Shown here in pieces: positions 34,136 through 45,771 of a stretch of 64,000 nucleotides of DNA (position 1 is its first letter; each line of letters starts with the position of its first letter). Made by a program: the position numbers and the translations under genes. The notes under the pieces are model-generated. The model did no database searches and was not told where the DNA came from. It worked only from the letters and a program-made list of their open reading frames with translations. Location of the stretch: NCBI GenBank assembly GCA_963989385.1, contig OZ022501.1:18810102-18874101 (forward strand), written 5' to 3'. The stretch is from Ctena decussata. Lineage: Eukaryota; Mollusca; Bivalvia; Lucinida; Lucinidae.

Positions 34136-34300
34136 TATAAGATGGGGTTTTCCCTTCGAAACAATCTCAAAGATTTAGATCTGTCTTGCAAGTTTTTCCC
34201 TTCCAAAAGAATCTCAAAGATTTATATCCGTTTTGTAGTAGGGATCTAAATCTTTCAGATTGTTTTAAAAGGGAAACCCCTAGTTTATAGCTGAATTGCA
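34136..34300. mobile_element. Palindromic MITE (GGTTATAA ends) with internal duplication
   Basis: It opens ggttataagatggggttttc. The segment cccttccaaaagaatctcaa duplicates the first arm, so the left half is present twice before the right arm (aaatctttcagattgtttta). Confidence 0.6.
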
Positions 34301-34719
34301 CAAAACTGATTTACATACTTTTGTAATTTCGGAAGCATTAACTTAGGTCTTATAACCGAATATTTACATTATCACTGCAAAGCTCTCTGTAAACCCAATT
34401 AAGTGATGCGGGAGTCAATATTTTTACAAGTCAATAATTACATTGTGTCACGTGCTTCAGAGTGACAGCTGATCCCACTAAATAGCACGTGCAATCTTCA
34501 ACATGCCATGTACTTAAATGGCTAGTAAACATTGAGTGACAGCTCGCTACGCCTACTTGCACGTGCAGTCTACATCAGGAGGTGGAATTTACTGGTAGGC
34601 AGTGACAATGCGGCTGTTCCAAACTATTGCAAAATTCGGCCGGTAATGTTTTTAAAACGATTTTTATATATGTAGTTCTTATTTTTGTTTATTTTTTTAT
34701 TGGTCAAAAGCATTGTTTA
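34301..34719. other. Unannotated stretch with repeated CACGTGCA words
   Basis: tagcacgtgcaatct and ttgcacgtgcagtct occur ~75 bp apart, each after gagtgacagct. The pair looks like a short degenerate direct repeat (~34460 and ~34530). No gene is seen. Confidence 0.35.
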
Positions 34720-34905
34720 ATAATATAAATATAAGGAATGAATGTTATTTTTTGAACGTTTACTGAAGTATAAACTACATCGGGTCACGAGCAAAGTTTA
34801 CGTAAACCCCTTCGGGGTTCACTTACTTTGCTCGTGACCCGATGTAGTTTATACTTCAGTAAACGTTAAAAAATTATCATTCATTTCTTAAATAAATATG
34901 ATAAA
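34720..34905. repeat. Near-perfect ~110-bp palindrome extending to ~180 bp imperfectly
   Basis: Arms from 34755 (aacgtttactgaagtataaa..) are identical to the inverse ending at 34867 over the outer 43 bases. The centre carries the small hairpin ccccttcgggg. Imperfect symmetry continues outward (aggaatgaatgttatttttt against its inverse near 34870-34890). It could be a young MITE or a palindromization event. Confidence 0.85.
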
Positions 34906-36050
34906 GCAATTCAGTAGCAGTCTCTTCAATGTCCATCTTTGAATTTGGGACATGTCCAGACAATGCAGAACTGTAAGTAGTCCAGTCTCTGACTGTATTC
35001 CACTTAGGTGCATTAAGAGGTAGCCTGTTTATCTAAGTAATTCAGGTGTCTTTTTGATAAGCCCATGGACATAGACTGGACATGGAAGTACTGCCATAAG
35101 TTACCCACAATGCAGCTTGACCATTATGCAATTGTTCACACAGATGGTGTGAGGGCTATTTGCATAGATGTCATGAGCGGACATAAGCTAATTCGCATAT
35201 ATGTTGTGAGCGCTATTGGCATAGATGTCGTGAGCGGTCATATGAAATACTGCAGAATAGCATATGATATCACAAGGAAGCAGAATGTATCTCAAGGTAC
35301 AGATGAATTACTAATCTCTGATTTTATGGCCTTTTAAACTGTATTTCAACTATGAAATGGTATGTAACCCACCATTCACACCGGTGCTTGAAATCCACCA
35401 ATGGAGATTTTAGTGTCGGCTTTTGAGATAAATGCAATGGTTTATTTGATAAGCACGTTGCTAAAGCCTAGACAAAGCTTTTTGATAAATCTATACTTGT
35501 TTCACTAAACATGTTTAATAAGCCTAAGATTTTCTTAAGTTCCATACAGTTTGTATTTCTTATTTCTGGTAAATATGGTATCATCTGAAAGTCCAAACTC
35601 ATTTCCACATTTAATAGTTTTTACTTTGTCATATTAGCTACCTAATCACATTTTCAGTTTGGAATAATCAAATTTAGCTTAGAAGTTCCTTCACTAAAAA
35701 GCACAGTGTTTTTGTCCAAACATTAATTCTGAAGCTAAGGTCAGTAGTTTAAAGCTGATTTCCCATAAGCCCTATCTGTCACGGACCAATTTAGTCTGTG
35801 ACCTAATTAATATTAAGAAAACTATTAATTTCATGCTGATGTGTCATGGCCATTGCAGTTTTGCTAGCCAATATGAAACAAGTCGGATCAGTGGGGACGT
35901 TGCATTAATACAGTGTTGTTTTTTTATGTTGTTTGTCTTCTTGGTCAGCTGACTGATAAGGAAAAATACAGTTCATGAACATTGAAAATGAGCAAACCCT
36001 CCGCCAGTTTGGTCACTGAAGAGTATGCCTCTCTGTATTGTCTTGTGACT
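34906..36050. other. Unannotated stretch
   Basis: At ~35140-35245 gtgagggctatttgcataga and gtgagcgctattggcataga form a two-copy direct repeat. No exon is supported. Confidence 0.35.
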
Positions 36051-36166
36051 AAAATATACTATTTCTGAAGAATCATTGGGTGAAGTGATTAGTTTTTTCA
36101 GTATATTTAAAATATACTATATCTGAAGAATCATTGGGTGAAGTGATTAGTTTTTCAGTATATATT
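36051..36166 (+). repeat. 58-bp tandem duplication
   Basis: aaaatatact begins at 36051 and 36109, and both copies continue with ctgaagaatcattgggtgaa gtgattagtttt. There are only a few differences, so it is recent. Confidence 0.85.
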
Positions 36167-36263
36167 ATAAATATTGGTGTAACAGCCCCTTTTTCTGACT
36201 GTTTGTATAGGAGCACTCATGTGACAAAAAAGTACCTTGAAATTTGGCATTCTGAGTTTCATA

Positions 36264-37261
36264 TTTCTATTCTATTCTATTCCATAACCTTACTAGGTCA
36301 TTAGGGCACCACAGATGACTTCGAAACAATCCCTTTCCACCTTGCCCTGTCTTCAGCTGCCCTAGTTGAGCTGGCAAAATCCATCCCTGTCCACTCTTTA
36401 ATATTGTCCTCCCACCTCTTCTCTCTGCCTCCTCTTCTTTTTCCTTTCACTGTGCCCTGTAGAATCGTCTTTGCTAAACCAGAGGACCTTGTGATCTGGC
36501 CAACCACTTTTGTTTCCATTTCTTGACCAGCATCAGGAGTTCATCGTATTCTTCAATGGCTGCTTGGATCTTCCTGCGAACCTCCTCATTGGTTATATGG
36601 TCCTTGTATGAAATGTTCAGTAACCTTCAGTAGCATCTCATCTAAAAGGCCTGCGTTCTTTTCTCTAACTCTGCTGTCAAGTTCCAGGATTCACTGGTAT
36701 ACAGAAATATGGAAATGACATGGGAGCGCATAAGTTTCCCCTTTGATCCAAGAGATGTGTTGTTATCTCTCCAAATTGATTTCAACTAGGTAAGAGCTGA
36801 AGTAGCTTGTGCAATCCTTGAGAGAACCTCCTGTTTTGAGCCATCATCTGAGACAACTGCTCCAAGGTATTTGAAGCTTGTTACGGTACCCAGCTTCTTC
36901 CCTTTTACCTTGATCTCCCTCTGGATGCCATCTGCGCTGTTCGTCATCAGTTTGGTCTTCTCAGCACTGATCTCCATCTTATACCTGTGCAGGTTTGATT
37001 GAGACTTTCAACTAGAGTTTCTAGTTCCTGCTCTTCCTCAGCTAGAGCGTCTATGTCATCGGCAAACCGCAGATTGGTAATGTTTCTGCCACCTATGCTA
37101 ACCTTTCCGTCATGTTCTTCCAGGGCATCAGACATGATCTGTTGGAGAAAAATGTTGAAAAGAGTGGGTGACAAAAGACATCCTTGTCTTACTCCAACTG
37201 TTGTTCTGAACCATTCTCCTGTGCTGCCATTTATCAGGACTACACTTGTAGCCTTCTAGAA
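36264..37261 (-). pseudogene. 5'-truncated, frameshifted LINE reverse transcriptase fragment
   Basis: On the minus strand the first ~280 bases encode reverse-transcriptase motifs: RQGCLLSPTLFNIFL, then LRFADDIDALAEEE, which contains the catalytic FADD box (~37055). The frame shifts near 36985, after which KTKLMTN and FKYLGAVVSDDG (the thumb region) continue. Further downstream is a C-terminal basic segment RRGGREKRWEDNIKEWTG ending SSVVP. The minus-strand 3' tail is a short (GAATA)n repeat. The fingers domain and the upstream endonuclease are absent. TTTCATA at 36257-36263 and 37262-37268 may be the target duplication. The clade cannot be fixed from this; RTE-like or a related non-LTR group fits. 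It is broken and should not be functional. Confidence 0.85.
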
Positions 37262-37499
37262 TTTCATACCAAAGTGCAGATAAACTGATTCACTTTTGAG
37301 CATATTTCCCATGTCCTTTTTTCTTACTTAGGCATTTTATATTGATAGAGCTTAGTGGCCGGCCATTTTATATTGGAGGATGTTTTTATATTTGGCATAC
37401 AGCTACAGATAAAAATCTAAATGATCTGATTAAATTTTGTTTAATTTTGTAAATACTATATTGAGTTATGTCCCTTTTACAACTTAGGCATTGAATAGA
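37262..37499. other. Relic of Helentron-like core sequence
   Basis: The phrases atttggcatacagcta, gatctgattaaattttgt and agttatgtcccttttacaac resemble core units at 3700-3790 and 6400-6480. The trace resumes after the SINE (aacttgtgaacaaaatatct at ~37741). Confidence 0.45.
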
Positions 37500-37745
37500 G
37501 AACAAACTTGTGAATATCCTGGGTTCAAAACCCGATCTGGCCTCATACTTTCGTTTCTCCTTCCGCTGATTCAAGGAGGTCATTTGTCAGTTAATGGCAA
37601 AGGTATGTGCACTTTATACTGGTTAACCACTTAGGAGGTCTGAGCCTGCCCAGGGATAGTGTGATTAGGTTAACTGACCGACCCGACATGACCATAGCTG
37701 TTTACCGTGGACGTTAAACAACAAATCAATCAATCAATCAAACTT
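37500..37745 (+). mobile_element. SINE with B box and CAAT-repeat tail
   Basis: A perfect B-box consensus GGTTCAAAACC lies at ~37522. The body includes gaccgacccgacatgaccat and gtttaccgtggacgttaaac, and the 3' end is aaatcaatcaatcaatcaaa. This body and tail are the type widespread in mollusc genomes. The tRNA-like 5' part is truncated. aacttgtgaa flanks both sides (~37501 and ~37741), which fits a target duplication of about 10 bp. Confidence 0.75.
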
Positions 37746-38334
37746 GTGAACAAAATATCTGGAGAACTATCTTGATATTTGGCATACGGTGCCTTAAGAT
37801 ATCAACAACGGTTTGCAAAGTAAGCAAAATCAAATCTCATTGTAACCAACGGTTTTGCAGTGAATTATCTGACATAAACTATCTTTTTGATGAGAGAGAA
37901 CCTGGTCTTGTGGCAAGAAAGACGATTTTTATTTACAAGAATAAAAGGCAAAGAAAATAGCTATCAAAAAAAATAATTGTATCTGATCTGTCTTGTGCCA
38001 AAAAAAGGCCTTGCAACATGATTGTGAGAGATCAGCCTGTTCATCGCATAGTCTGATTAGAGTCTTTCCAGGTGAAATAAACAGTCAAGAATCTGTAAAG
38101 TGAAGACTGGTTATCTTGCAGGCTGATTTATCTTGCAGGCTGATTTGAGTACATGTATTCTGTGTTTGACATTATCTTGGGTCCCTTTTCATGCAATGCT
38201 AAATTGGAGTACCATTGTTGTTGCTTGTGACCATAGGATTTGGCAGAGTTGTCTTAGTGTATTCTTTGCGTCAGGTTTCCTGGTTTGACTTTGCTTGATA
38301 ACAATGCACAAGCATGACATGGCATTCTTGGGAT
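37746..38334. other. Unannotated stretch
   Basis: Traces of palindromic MITE words (gattagagtctttccagg at ~38060) occur; no gene is supported. Confidence 0.35.
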
Positions 38335-38470
38335 TGTTCAACTATAAGACATTTTACCCTCCAAAGCAACTGAAAAATGCAAAAGGGGTCTAGATTTTTT
38401 TGGATATAAAAGATGATCTACAGTTTTGAGGTTATTTTTGAGGGGAAAAAAACATCTGATGGCAGAATTA
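38335..38470. mobile_element. Decayed palindromic MITE (GGTTATAA family)
   Basis: accctccaaagcaactgaaa and gatgatctacagttttgagg face each other around aggggtctagatttt. Strongly diverged. Confidence 0.45.
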
Positions 38471-38584
38471 ACGAATACAAATAAGTTACATATTCAGAGT
38501 ATTTCTTTTTAGTCTACACTAGCAAATCGAGCACTGTATGTCATGTAATTGTCTGAAGGTTGATTGCTTGAGGAATAGGGCACA

Positions 38585-38700
38585 CAGCCATGTTTTTCTG
38601 CCATTCTTTTAAAGGGTCAGGCAACTTTTGTGACTACTGTGAAGCAAATTCTTTCCTTTAAGTGTAGGCTCTTTAAGAAGGGAGGTAAAAATGAAACTGT
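38585..38700. repeat. Relic shared with 19115-19262
   Basis: cagccatgtttttctgccat and aagaagggaggtaaaaatg link this to the ATACCATATTAATCC-type family. Confidence 0.45.
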
Positions 38701-39617
38701 CAGAATATGCAGTCTGATCAGAGTTTTGGCTGTTTGCTAATGGTTTTGAGCAGGCCAATTACATATCAAAAACCAACAGGGACCTTAATTCTGTCTATGA
38801 TTAAGCTTTTGTTTCTTCAAAAAATAACCAAATCTTCACATACAAAATAGTTCCTTAGTGCATTATACAAACACTGATGATTAAAACCAATATGCTTATC
38901 AGCACAGTCTGATGAGAGTCTGTGTTGTTGACATGAACAATGTTTGGTCCGTTGGAAATTTGTTGGTTGAGGCCAGTCTGTATTGGTACACAGGCTGGTC
39001 TGAAAATTCACTTTCGCCTTATAGACAGATGCCCTTTTATGCCTGTTGCACCTCATATAGATTATGACACTCAAAAAGGTTGCTTTCGGTATATATGTGA
39101 ACAACAATTCTCAGACCAGTCTTACCCTGCACATCTGCACAGTCCAATCAGAGCTTTCGCTATTTGCACTGGCTATGTATTGACCGTGAAGAATCTTAGT
39201 AATGTTGCATAGAATCACAGACTGCATTGTGTCTTCACTGTCCATCTTTGTTAAGCCACTGTTTTACCTGGTGTGTCTCTTATGATAAATGCTGTAAAAA
39301 CAGGCAAAGACTTCTCTTGAGACCTTAGACAGTGACGGCTATGTATCTTCTTGACAATATAATGAAATTAGATTGACTACTTATAGGCAAAAACACCTTT
39401 TTGACCTGGATATTCTTTAATGTGACAGGAGACTTTCTTGCTATCACATAAAAGCAAAGAAATGAAGTATTTCATCAGTGAAACAAAAATTTCCAAGCAG
39501 CTAATTGGCTCAAGAGGGTAGTAGCATCAGATTATAGGACCATAGCTTGATATACACAATCATGGTTTATATCCCTATCTATCTTCCATGGATAATTTGA
39601 CATTTTACATCCTGTTT
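38701..39617. other. Unannotated stretch
   Basis: Open frames on both strands at 38817-39212 overlap each other. A MITE-like word (cagtctgatcagagttttgg) occurs near 38709. No gene is supported. Confidence 0.35.
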
Positions 39618-39782
39618 AGCTCGCCTGAACGAAGTTCAGGAAGAGCTATTGTACTACCCCCAGCGTCGGCGTTGGCGTTAGTGGCGGCGTCGGCGTTAGC
39701 AAAATGTTTTACGTTAAAGTTTTTAAGGTGATGGGCAAGGCGCTGTCAGGCGAGCTATCCTGCCCCGGTGACAGGTCTTGTT
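39618..39782 (+). mobile_element. Minimal Helentron/HINE-like element, AGCTCGCC family, no core
   Basis: It is only 165 bp. The head hairpin is AGCTCGCCTGAACGAAGTTC AGG(AAG)AGCT, followed by a GGCGTCGGCGTT tract (39664-39700), a short remnant, CAGGCGAGCT (~39748), a terminal hairpin CCTG..CAGG and TCTTGTT. It has head, simple repeat and tail but no tandem core. The full-length relative is at 59432-60973. Confidence 0.8.
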
Positions 39783-39935
39783 AACAGTATTTTAGTCATA
39801 CCAGGAGAGCAGGCGAGTGATAGTGGAAGGCTGTGTGCAAAGGAACACTGTTTATGGTTGGACAGATTTCCCGCCTCAAGTGGGTCTTGAACCTGGGACT
39901 GCTAGATCAGTAGGCCAGCCCTTAACCAACTATTA
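39783..39935 (-). mobile_element. tRNA-derived SINE, inverted
   Basis: It begins right at the end of the minimal element with aacagtattttagtcatacc. The minus-strand head reads from agctaatagttggttaaggg and ggcctactgatctagcagtc. The Helentron-like element may have landed in the SINE tail or beside it. Confidence 0.65.
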
Positions 39936-39972
39936 GCTATGAACTGTGATAATTATAAATTGATTCTGCTAG

Positions 39973-40203
39973 CTTAACCCTATTTAGACCGGATACCCGT
40001 TTTGGGGACATTATGCAAACAGTGCAGACCCAGTTCAGACGCCGCAAAACGCGGCGTCTGATCAGGGTCTACAATGTTTGCTTACAGGAATTTCTACGCA
40101 AAGTACAATAAAAGTGAAAATATTCACCAGAAACCCCTAAAACTAGTAATGGGATTATCTGAATGATAGGAATGGACAAGTCCACTGGTCAAAAAAGGGT
40201 TAA
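39973..40203. mobile_element. MITE with TTAA target duplication and GGCGTC hairpin
   Basis: TTAA at 39973-39976 and 40200-40203 flank ends CCCTATTTAGACC and ..AAAAGGGT. The centre is gcaaacagtgcagacccagt, hairpin cagacgccgcaaaacgcggc gtctg, and tacaatgtttgc. The TTAA boundaries suggest piggyBac-type mobilisation (inference). Confidence 0.8.
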
Positions 40204-40653
40204 TCATGGTTACTTTCTGAACTACAGGGGTTCCTTCCCCCTGAAGCAACAAGCTTGTGTTACCCAACATTCACTTGTTTTGACATCAGAATGAAATTAT
40301 GACAATGGAATCGATATGTTTGAAATTACAGGAGTCATGAATTGTAAATTATTGAGATTTCTCTCTAATTTACAACTTCTGTTCTGCAGTTATGATCATT
40401 AAATTAGTCTGGCACCAGAATGTGACAAGATCTCAAAGTTGGAATAAAAATTAATACAAAAAATCCTTTGAACAGAGCTTTTTCATGAATAATTCATAGT
40501 GCTGCCCATGTAAAAATTTACACAGTTACCAAGAGAGACCTATTTGCATTTACATTATGAAAAGTTTCTTGTCAAATTTTCTATCATGATATGAAGAGAT
40601 TCATGCAGCAGTTGCTCTAATGGTTGTTATCCCCTACCATAATACAAAACTTG
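40204..40653. other. Unannotated stretch
   Basis: No gene or recognised repeat. Confidence 0.35.
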
Positions 40654-40864
40654 TTAACTCTTTAAGCCCCAGTGACGCAATTAGCAAAATTTGCAAACAG
40701 CGTAGATCCTGATGAGGCGGCTCATAATGAGCCGCCTCATCTAGATCTACACTGTTTGCCCTCTAGTCTCTGAATTCTCAATATAAAAAGTCTTGGACGA
40801 GGCATTTTTTTAATTTTTGCAGACGTAAATTTTGTCGTCTGCTTTTTGGTACTGAAAGAGTTAA
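40654..40864. mobile_element. MITE with TTAA target duplication and GAGGCGGCTC hairpin
   Basis: TTAA at 40654-40657 and 40861-40864; ends CTCTTTAAG and CTGAAAGAG. The centre is gatgaggcggctcataatga gccgcctcat, bracketed by gcaaacag and ctgtttgc. Related copies: 29515-29660 and 47994-48168. Confidence 0.85.
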
Positions 40865-40984
40865 AACTGATAACATGGCCTTTCTGTCTAGAAGTAACTA
40901 AGCCAGTAGCAGAATCAGAGTCATGCAATCAGCAGATAACCTGGCAATGTAAGTTCTGTTTGCCAAGCTGGATAGATGAAATGA

Positions 40985-41179
40985 AATGAACTGCCACAGG
41001 ACAAACTCAACAAAATGGGATGTCCAGTGAAGTGTCAGATCAGCCTTAGCAACCGCCTAGTCAAAAGCTAGCTCAGTGCAGAAAGTGAAGACTCTGATCA
41101 GACTGGATGGATGCCCAGGCTGATCTGTCTGTGCTGGGGGCACATGCTACTTCGTTGGTTTTGTTATGTTGTGACTTAC
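40985..41179. mobile_element. MITE family ATGAGCCGCGACA, diverged copy 2
   Basis: gactctgatcagactggatg and atgcccaggctgatct match the family; the left arm is degraded. Confidence 0.65.
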
Positions 41180-41249
41180 ATATCAGAGATGTGGGTAGAG
41201 TAACAGTAACTACTCTCATCAGCCTTACCGTATGACTATGTCCTTTTCA

Positions 41250-41385
41250 TTAGTATTTCAGCCATATCAGGATTGATTGCATGGTGATACTGAAAGGCTG
41301 CATGTATGAGGGAAAAAAGCTCCCAACCTGGACCGTTTTCCTAGCAGGCCAGTGCTCAACCTCCTGAACCACTGGAACTCCTCTT
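41250..41385 (-). mobile_element. Diverged SINE, inverted
   Basis: tagtatttcagccatatcag and ggccagtgctcaacctcctg match the inverted SINEs at 30655 and 39783. Confidence 0.55.
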
Positions 41386-41436
41386 GCCATTTTATTGATT
41401 TTCACAACAGTTGTGATCACTTCCAGTAGCATACTA

Positions 41437-41522
41437 CCCTACAGGCACACAGCCTTGAATCAACCTTGATTCAACGTCATGACGTTGAATCAAGGTTGAT
41501 TTAAGGTTGTGTCCCCAGTGGG
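41437..41522. mobile_element. Palindromic MITE, CCCAGCAGGCACA family
   Basis: Ends cccTacaggcacac and gtgtccccagtggg; the interior is a palindrome centred on cgtcatgacg with ttgaatcaaggttga arms. Closest in interior to 46711-46801. Confidence 0.75.
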
Positions 41523-42104
41523 CAAGTACAGTTCTCTTTTCTGGCTGCAATAGACAATAATAAAGTGACAGTTTCCATGTGTTAGTGTTCATGCATTGCT
41601 GAAATGGAGAATTAGGTGAAAGTCAGTGATTTCTTATAATCTAATTTAATAAGTGCAGCAAGAAAAGTAATCATGGAGATTCAGAAATCAATAATATTAC
41701 CATACTGTGCAGGAATTCCATTCTTGGCAGTACGGTTCATAAAACTTTTATCATATGGTATATGAAATGAAAAAAAAAGGTGAAAAATACATGTTTTAGG
41801 GCTTAAGAATTCAAGCATTCCCAACCTACCTAATTTTCAGGCTGAAAATATTTATTTATGGTTTATAATGCTAAAAAAAGTCAGTGCCATTTTCGGCTTG
41901 GTGTATAAATTTAAATTAGTAAAAAAGGTGACAAGTTTCTATGCAGTAAAGCTCTGCTTAGACTGCATTTTGTGTATAGGATTTGAAAGGAATGTTCTGA
42001 AGCACATTCAGTCCTTTTAGGTTCTCTCGTCTTGCCATTTATCTGCTTCATATAATGCAAGAAACAGCTTTTTGTATTCACTCATTAAACATAATTCTTT
42101 GGTT
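41523..42104. other. Unannotated AT-rich stretch
   Basis: No gene or recognised repeat. Confidence 0.35.
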
Positions 42105-42240
42105 ATAAGCTGTTTTTTTCCCCTTCCAAAACAACCCCAAAAATCTAGATCTATCTCATAAGATGGATTTAGAATTTTTGGGATTGTTTTCAAAGGGGGG
42201 GGGGGGGGGGGGGAACCCCCTCTCACAGCACAATTTCAGA
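42105..42240. mobile_element. Palindromic MITE (GGTTATAA family) with poly-G tract
   Basis: ccttccaaaacaaccccaaa and gggattgttttcaaagg face each other across gatctatctcataagatgga. The right arm has expanded into a run of ~19 G at ~42195-42213. Confidence 0.7.
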
Positions 42241-42249
42241 AGACTGGGT

Positions 42250-42426
42250 TCGAGGTGAAAAACTTGAGAATAATCTAAAACTCAAAATAAAGCACACTGA
42301 TTGGCTGCTTCCGAGCAAACTCAAAACAAAGCGCACTGATTGGCTGCTCCCGAGCATGTGCTCGGAAGCAGCCAGTCAGTGTGCTTTATGTTGAGTTTGA
42401 GAATGTACTCAAGCTTTATAACCTCT
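42250..42426. mobile_element. Palindromic MITE (GAGGTTATAAA ends), copy 2
   Basis: Same family as 17367-17490. The left inner arm (gcacactgattggctgctt) is present twice before the right arm. Confidence 0.7.
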
Positions 42427-42654
42427 GGGCCAGGTTTAGCTATTTGGGTCATTCTAGAGATGGAAAAACACTGTTATATAGCAAAAGAAATACGGTAAAT
42501 TTTATAGATGAGATATTCAGTTTCCCAGACCTAAGAAAATAAAAACATATATTTGCAGTGTCTGTTGTGAAAAAATGTTTGTCAGTTTAGGTTCAGAAAC
42601 TGCTGTCAGACATGGAATTTTTTAAAGACCGTCAATATTGGGATACCTTATTCA

Positions 42655-43010
42655 CCAGGCACACAACATCAAAATTATATATCGATGTCGTAGTGACGTG
42701 ATGAAATCATCACACAACATCAAAAATGATGTCATATAAATGTAGGTGCAATGTCATCATGTCACACCAACATTGTAATGGCGTCATTTTGATGTTGGGA
42801 CATAACACCTACATGGAAACGAGATCTTTTTATTTTGATGTAAAAAATGATGTTGTATCAATGTTGGTGCTATGGCATAATGTCATTCTGATTTTATTAC
42901 ATCACACTGACATTGAAACAACAGTTTTTTGATGGTAAAAATTACTTTATATCAATGTTGGTGCGACGTCATGACGTTACACCACAATTTATACAAAGGC
43001 ATTTTGACTC
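42655..43010. repeat. Decayed array of CCCAGCAGGCACA-type palindromic sequence
   Basis: It starts caccaggcacacaacatcaa and repeats blocks like 'gatgttgtatcaatgttggt' with gtgacgt words, at roughly 100-bp spacing over ~350 bp. It looks like three or four diverged tandem copies. Confidence 0.5.
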
Positions 43011-43660
43011 AGTGCTTGCAGTTGACTTTTTTCTCCTGCAGCGTATCAGAACAATTTTGGCAAAATGACCAAGAATGCAGATTCTGATCTGGGTCTGCAG
43101 TATGTATTAAGGCACTTTTGTCCTAATATATAGAGTCATTATAATGGTCTTTGATTTTTTCTTGGCTAGCAGGCACTTTCTTTGTTAGAAATGCAAAACT
43201 GAAATATGTTGTTTTAGACTGTTGCCAATAAAACATGTTGCCTCATTTGAAATTGTCTTTTAATAAGTTGCAGTTTCACCTTTGGTATTTCACTTGTATA
43301 GCTATTGATTGCTTAATAATGTTAGATATATTGATGCCAAAATACCTAGGACAAAATATAATGTTTGTCACAAGAAATGTAGTATAGCACAGGGCACATT
43401 GAAGGTGATTTGCAACAGAATGTACTATGGCCAGTTATGTTCAGAAACAGAACTGGTAGTAGGTTCAGCAACAGAAGATAATTATGAGACAGATAGTCCT
43501 CTGTTTCTGAAGGTTTCTGCCAAAAATAGAATTCTGTTGTTGATCTTGCCCTGAAATTTTGTCCCTATATGCGTAATACCTTCAGATTTTTCAGATTTGC
43601 CAGTAATGATTATCGTTATACAGAAGAAAAGTCAGCAATGATGGAATAACAAAAATATTA
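43011..43660. other. Unannotated stretch with one coding-like open frame
   Basis: An 81-codon plus-strand frame (43309-43554) has balanced composition, but no good splice sites or family match, so it is not called. Confidence 0.3.
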
Positions 43661-45330
43661 AAAAATAGCCATCAGAGGAGATGGCAAATCCCCAGACCCA
43701 AGGCCCCTTGCGCTTTGGTAAACAGGTTGCACTACAAAACACATATAAGTAATATATGGTCATTCTTTTACGCTTAATTCTGATTGACATTACCTGTTTA
43801 ACAGATGCATGATTATCTAACACTCAGCCCAAAACAGTATGCCAGACCACTAAATAGAGGTAAAAAAGCCACCATGTACACGATGTATAGCATATGATAC
43901 ACTCAAACACTCAACATTTCAAAATGTGTGAATAACTTCTAAAGTAAAAGCCCCACAAATCTAATTTTGAGCTCTCTAGTAAGTGAATTTGGACAAAGAA
44001 TCCAAATCTTGAAAAAAAATTGGGGGGGTGGGGGGGGGGGGGGGGTGTGTACAGAGGGGTCACAGAGAGTTAGGAACATGATAAGATATCATGGCATGAT
44101 CATCATTATTCTAACAGTTATAAGGGTATTAAAATTGTAGAGCAAGCCAGGGCTATACAGATATAAAGCAGAGACAGCTAACTGGAGCTCAAACTTCCAA
44201 AGGGTAATAACTTGGACAGTATGAATGACAGAATTGTCATTTATATATCAGAAAAAATTTCATGGCCTGTTCTGCATATCTGTGAAGTATCATGAAAATA
44301 TTTCAAAGGGTATTCAAGTTATGGAGCAAACACAAAATCACATATAAAACCATAAAGGGGAAATAACTCAAAAAGTAAGAAAGCAAGAGTTGTCATTCTT
44401 GTTCGCGACACATCCTCATGACCTGTTCAACATAGCTGTAAAGTATCATGAAAATATTTCAAAAGGTATTCAAGTTATAGCGCGGACACGAAATTACACC
44501 TAAAGCCATCAAGGGACAATAACTCAAAAAGTAAGAAAGTAAGAGTTGTCATTCTTGTTCGCGACACATTGTCATGATCTGTTCTACATATCTGTGAAGT
44601 ATCATGAAAATATTTCAAAAGGTGTTCAAGTTATAGAGCTGACACGAAATCATACCTAAAACCATCAAGGGAAAATAACTCAAAAAGTAAGAAAGCAAGA
44701 GTTGTCATTCTTGTTTGCAACACATTGCCATGACCTGTTCTACATATCTGTAAAGTATAATGAAAATATTTCAAAGATTATAGAGTGGACACGAAATCAC
44801 ATCTAAAAACATCAAGGGGAAATAACTCAAAAAGTAAGAAAGTAAGAGTTGTCATTCTTGTTCGCGACACATTGTCATGACCTGTTCTACATATCTGTGA
44901 AGTATCATGAAAATATTTTAAAAGGTGTTCAAGTTACAGAGCGGACACCAAACCAAAGCTAAAACCATCAAGGGGAATAAGTCAAAAAGTAAGAAAGCAA
45001 GAGTTGTCATTCCTGTTCAAGACACATTGCCATGACCTGTTCTACATATCTATAAAGTATCATGAAAATAATTCAAAGGGTATTCAAGATACAGAGCTGA
45101 CACGAATCTGCCAAATAATCACCAAAGGGGAGATAACTCAAAAAGTACAATAAGAAGAGTTACCTGTCTTTACGCCACACATCATAATGACCTGTTCTAC
45201 ATAACTGTGAAGTTTCATGAAAATATTTCAAAGGGTATTCAAGATATAGAGTGGACAAGAAAATGTTTATGGACGGATGGACGGACACCAGGCTCATCAC
45301 TATTTCCCCAACTTTTCGGTCAGGGGATAA
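43661..45330 (-). mobile_element. Helentron/HINE-like element, TATCCCCCG family, reverse strand
   Basis: On the minus strand the head TATCCCCTGACCGAAAAGTT follows a T run (45329 downward), then GTCCGTCCATCC. Core units with 'acttcacagatatgtagaac' (~155-165 bp) follow, and hairpin CCATCTCCTCTGATGG (43669-43684) and CTATTTTT close it. It is a full-length homologue of 4391-6227, including the G-rich/A-rich tract. It has a single head. Confidence 0.75.
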
Positions 45331-45546
45331 AAAGGAGCTTCATGGAACATATTTAATGTGTATTACCGTCTGAGATCATTATACCATATGAATTATAAAA
45401 AGTAAGCTTAAAATTAAAAGCAAGGTTAGTCAATATTAATCTGTTCTTGGCTACATATATGAAGTCAGTTTAAAATATATATAAGAAATAAAAATAAGTT
45501 ATGAAAAAATATTTCTTCTGACTAGATATTTAAAGCCATACATAAT

Positions 45547-45771
45547 ATGAGCCGCGATACAAGAATACCAACAAAGTGGTTGTGCACCCAGCACAGACTC
45601 AGATCAGCCTGGGCATCCACCCAGTCTGATCAGAGTCTTCCCTGTCTGCATGGAGGTAGCTTGGACCCTTAGCTAGCCGTTAGTCTGATCAGACTGGGTG
45701 GATGTCCAAGCTAACCTGAGTCTGCACTGGGCGCACAACCATTTTGTTGGTTTTCTCATGTCGCGGCTCAT
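45547..45771. mobile_element. MITE family ATGAGCCGCGACA, copy 3
   Basis: Ends atgagccgcgatacaagaat and its inverse ttctcatgtcgcggctcat. Inner arms are agactcagatcagcctgggc.. and inverse; the centre is ttagctagccg. Confidence 0.8.
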
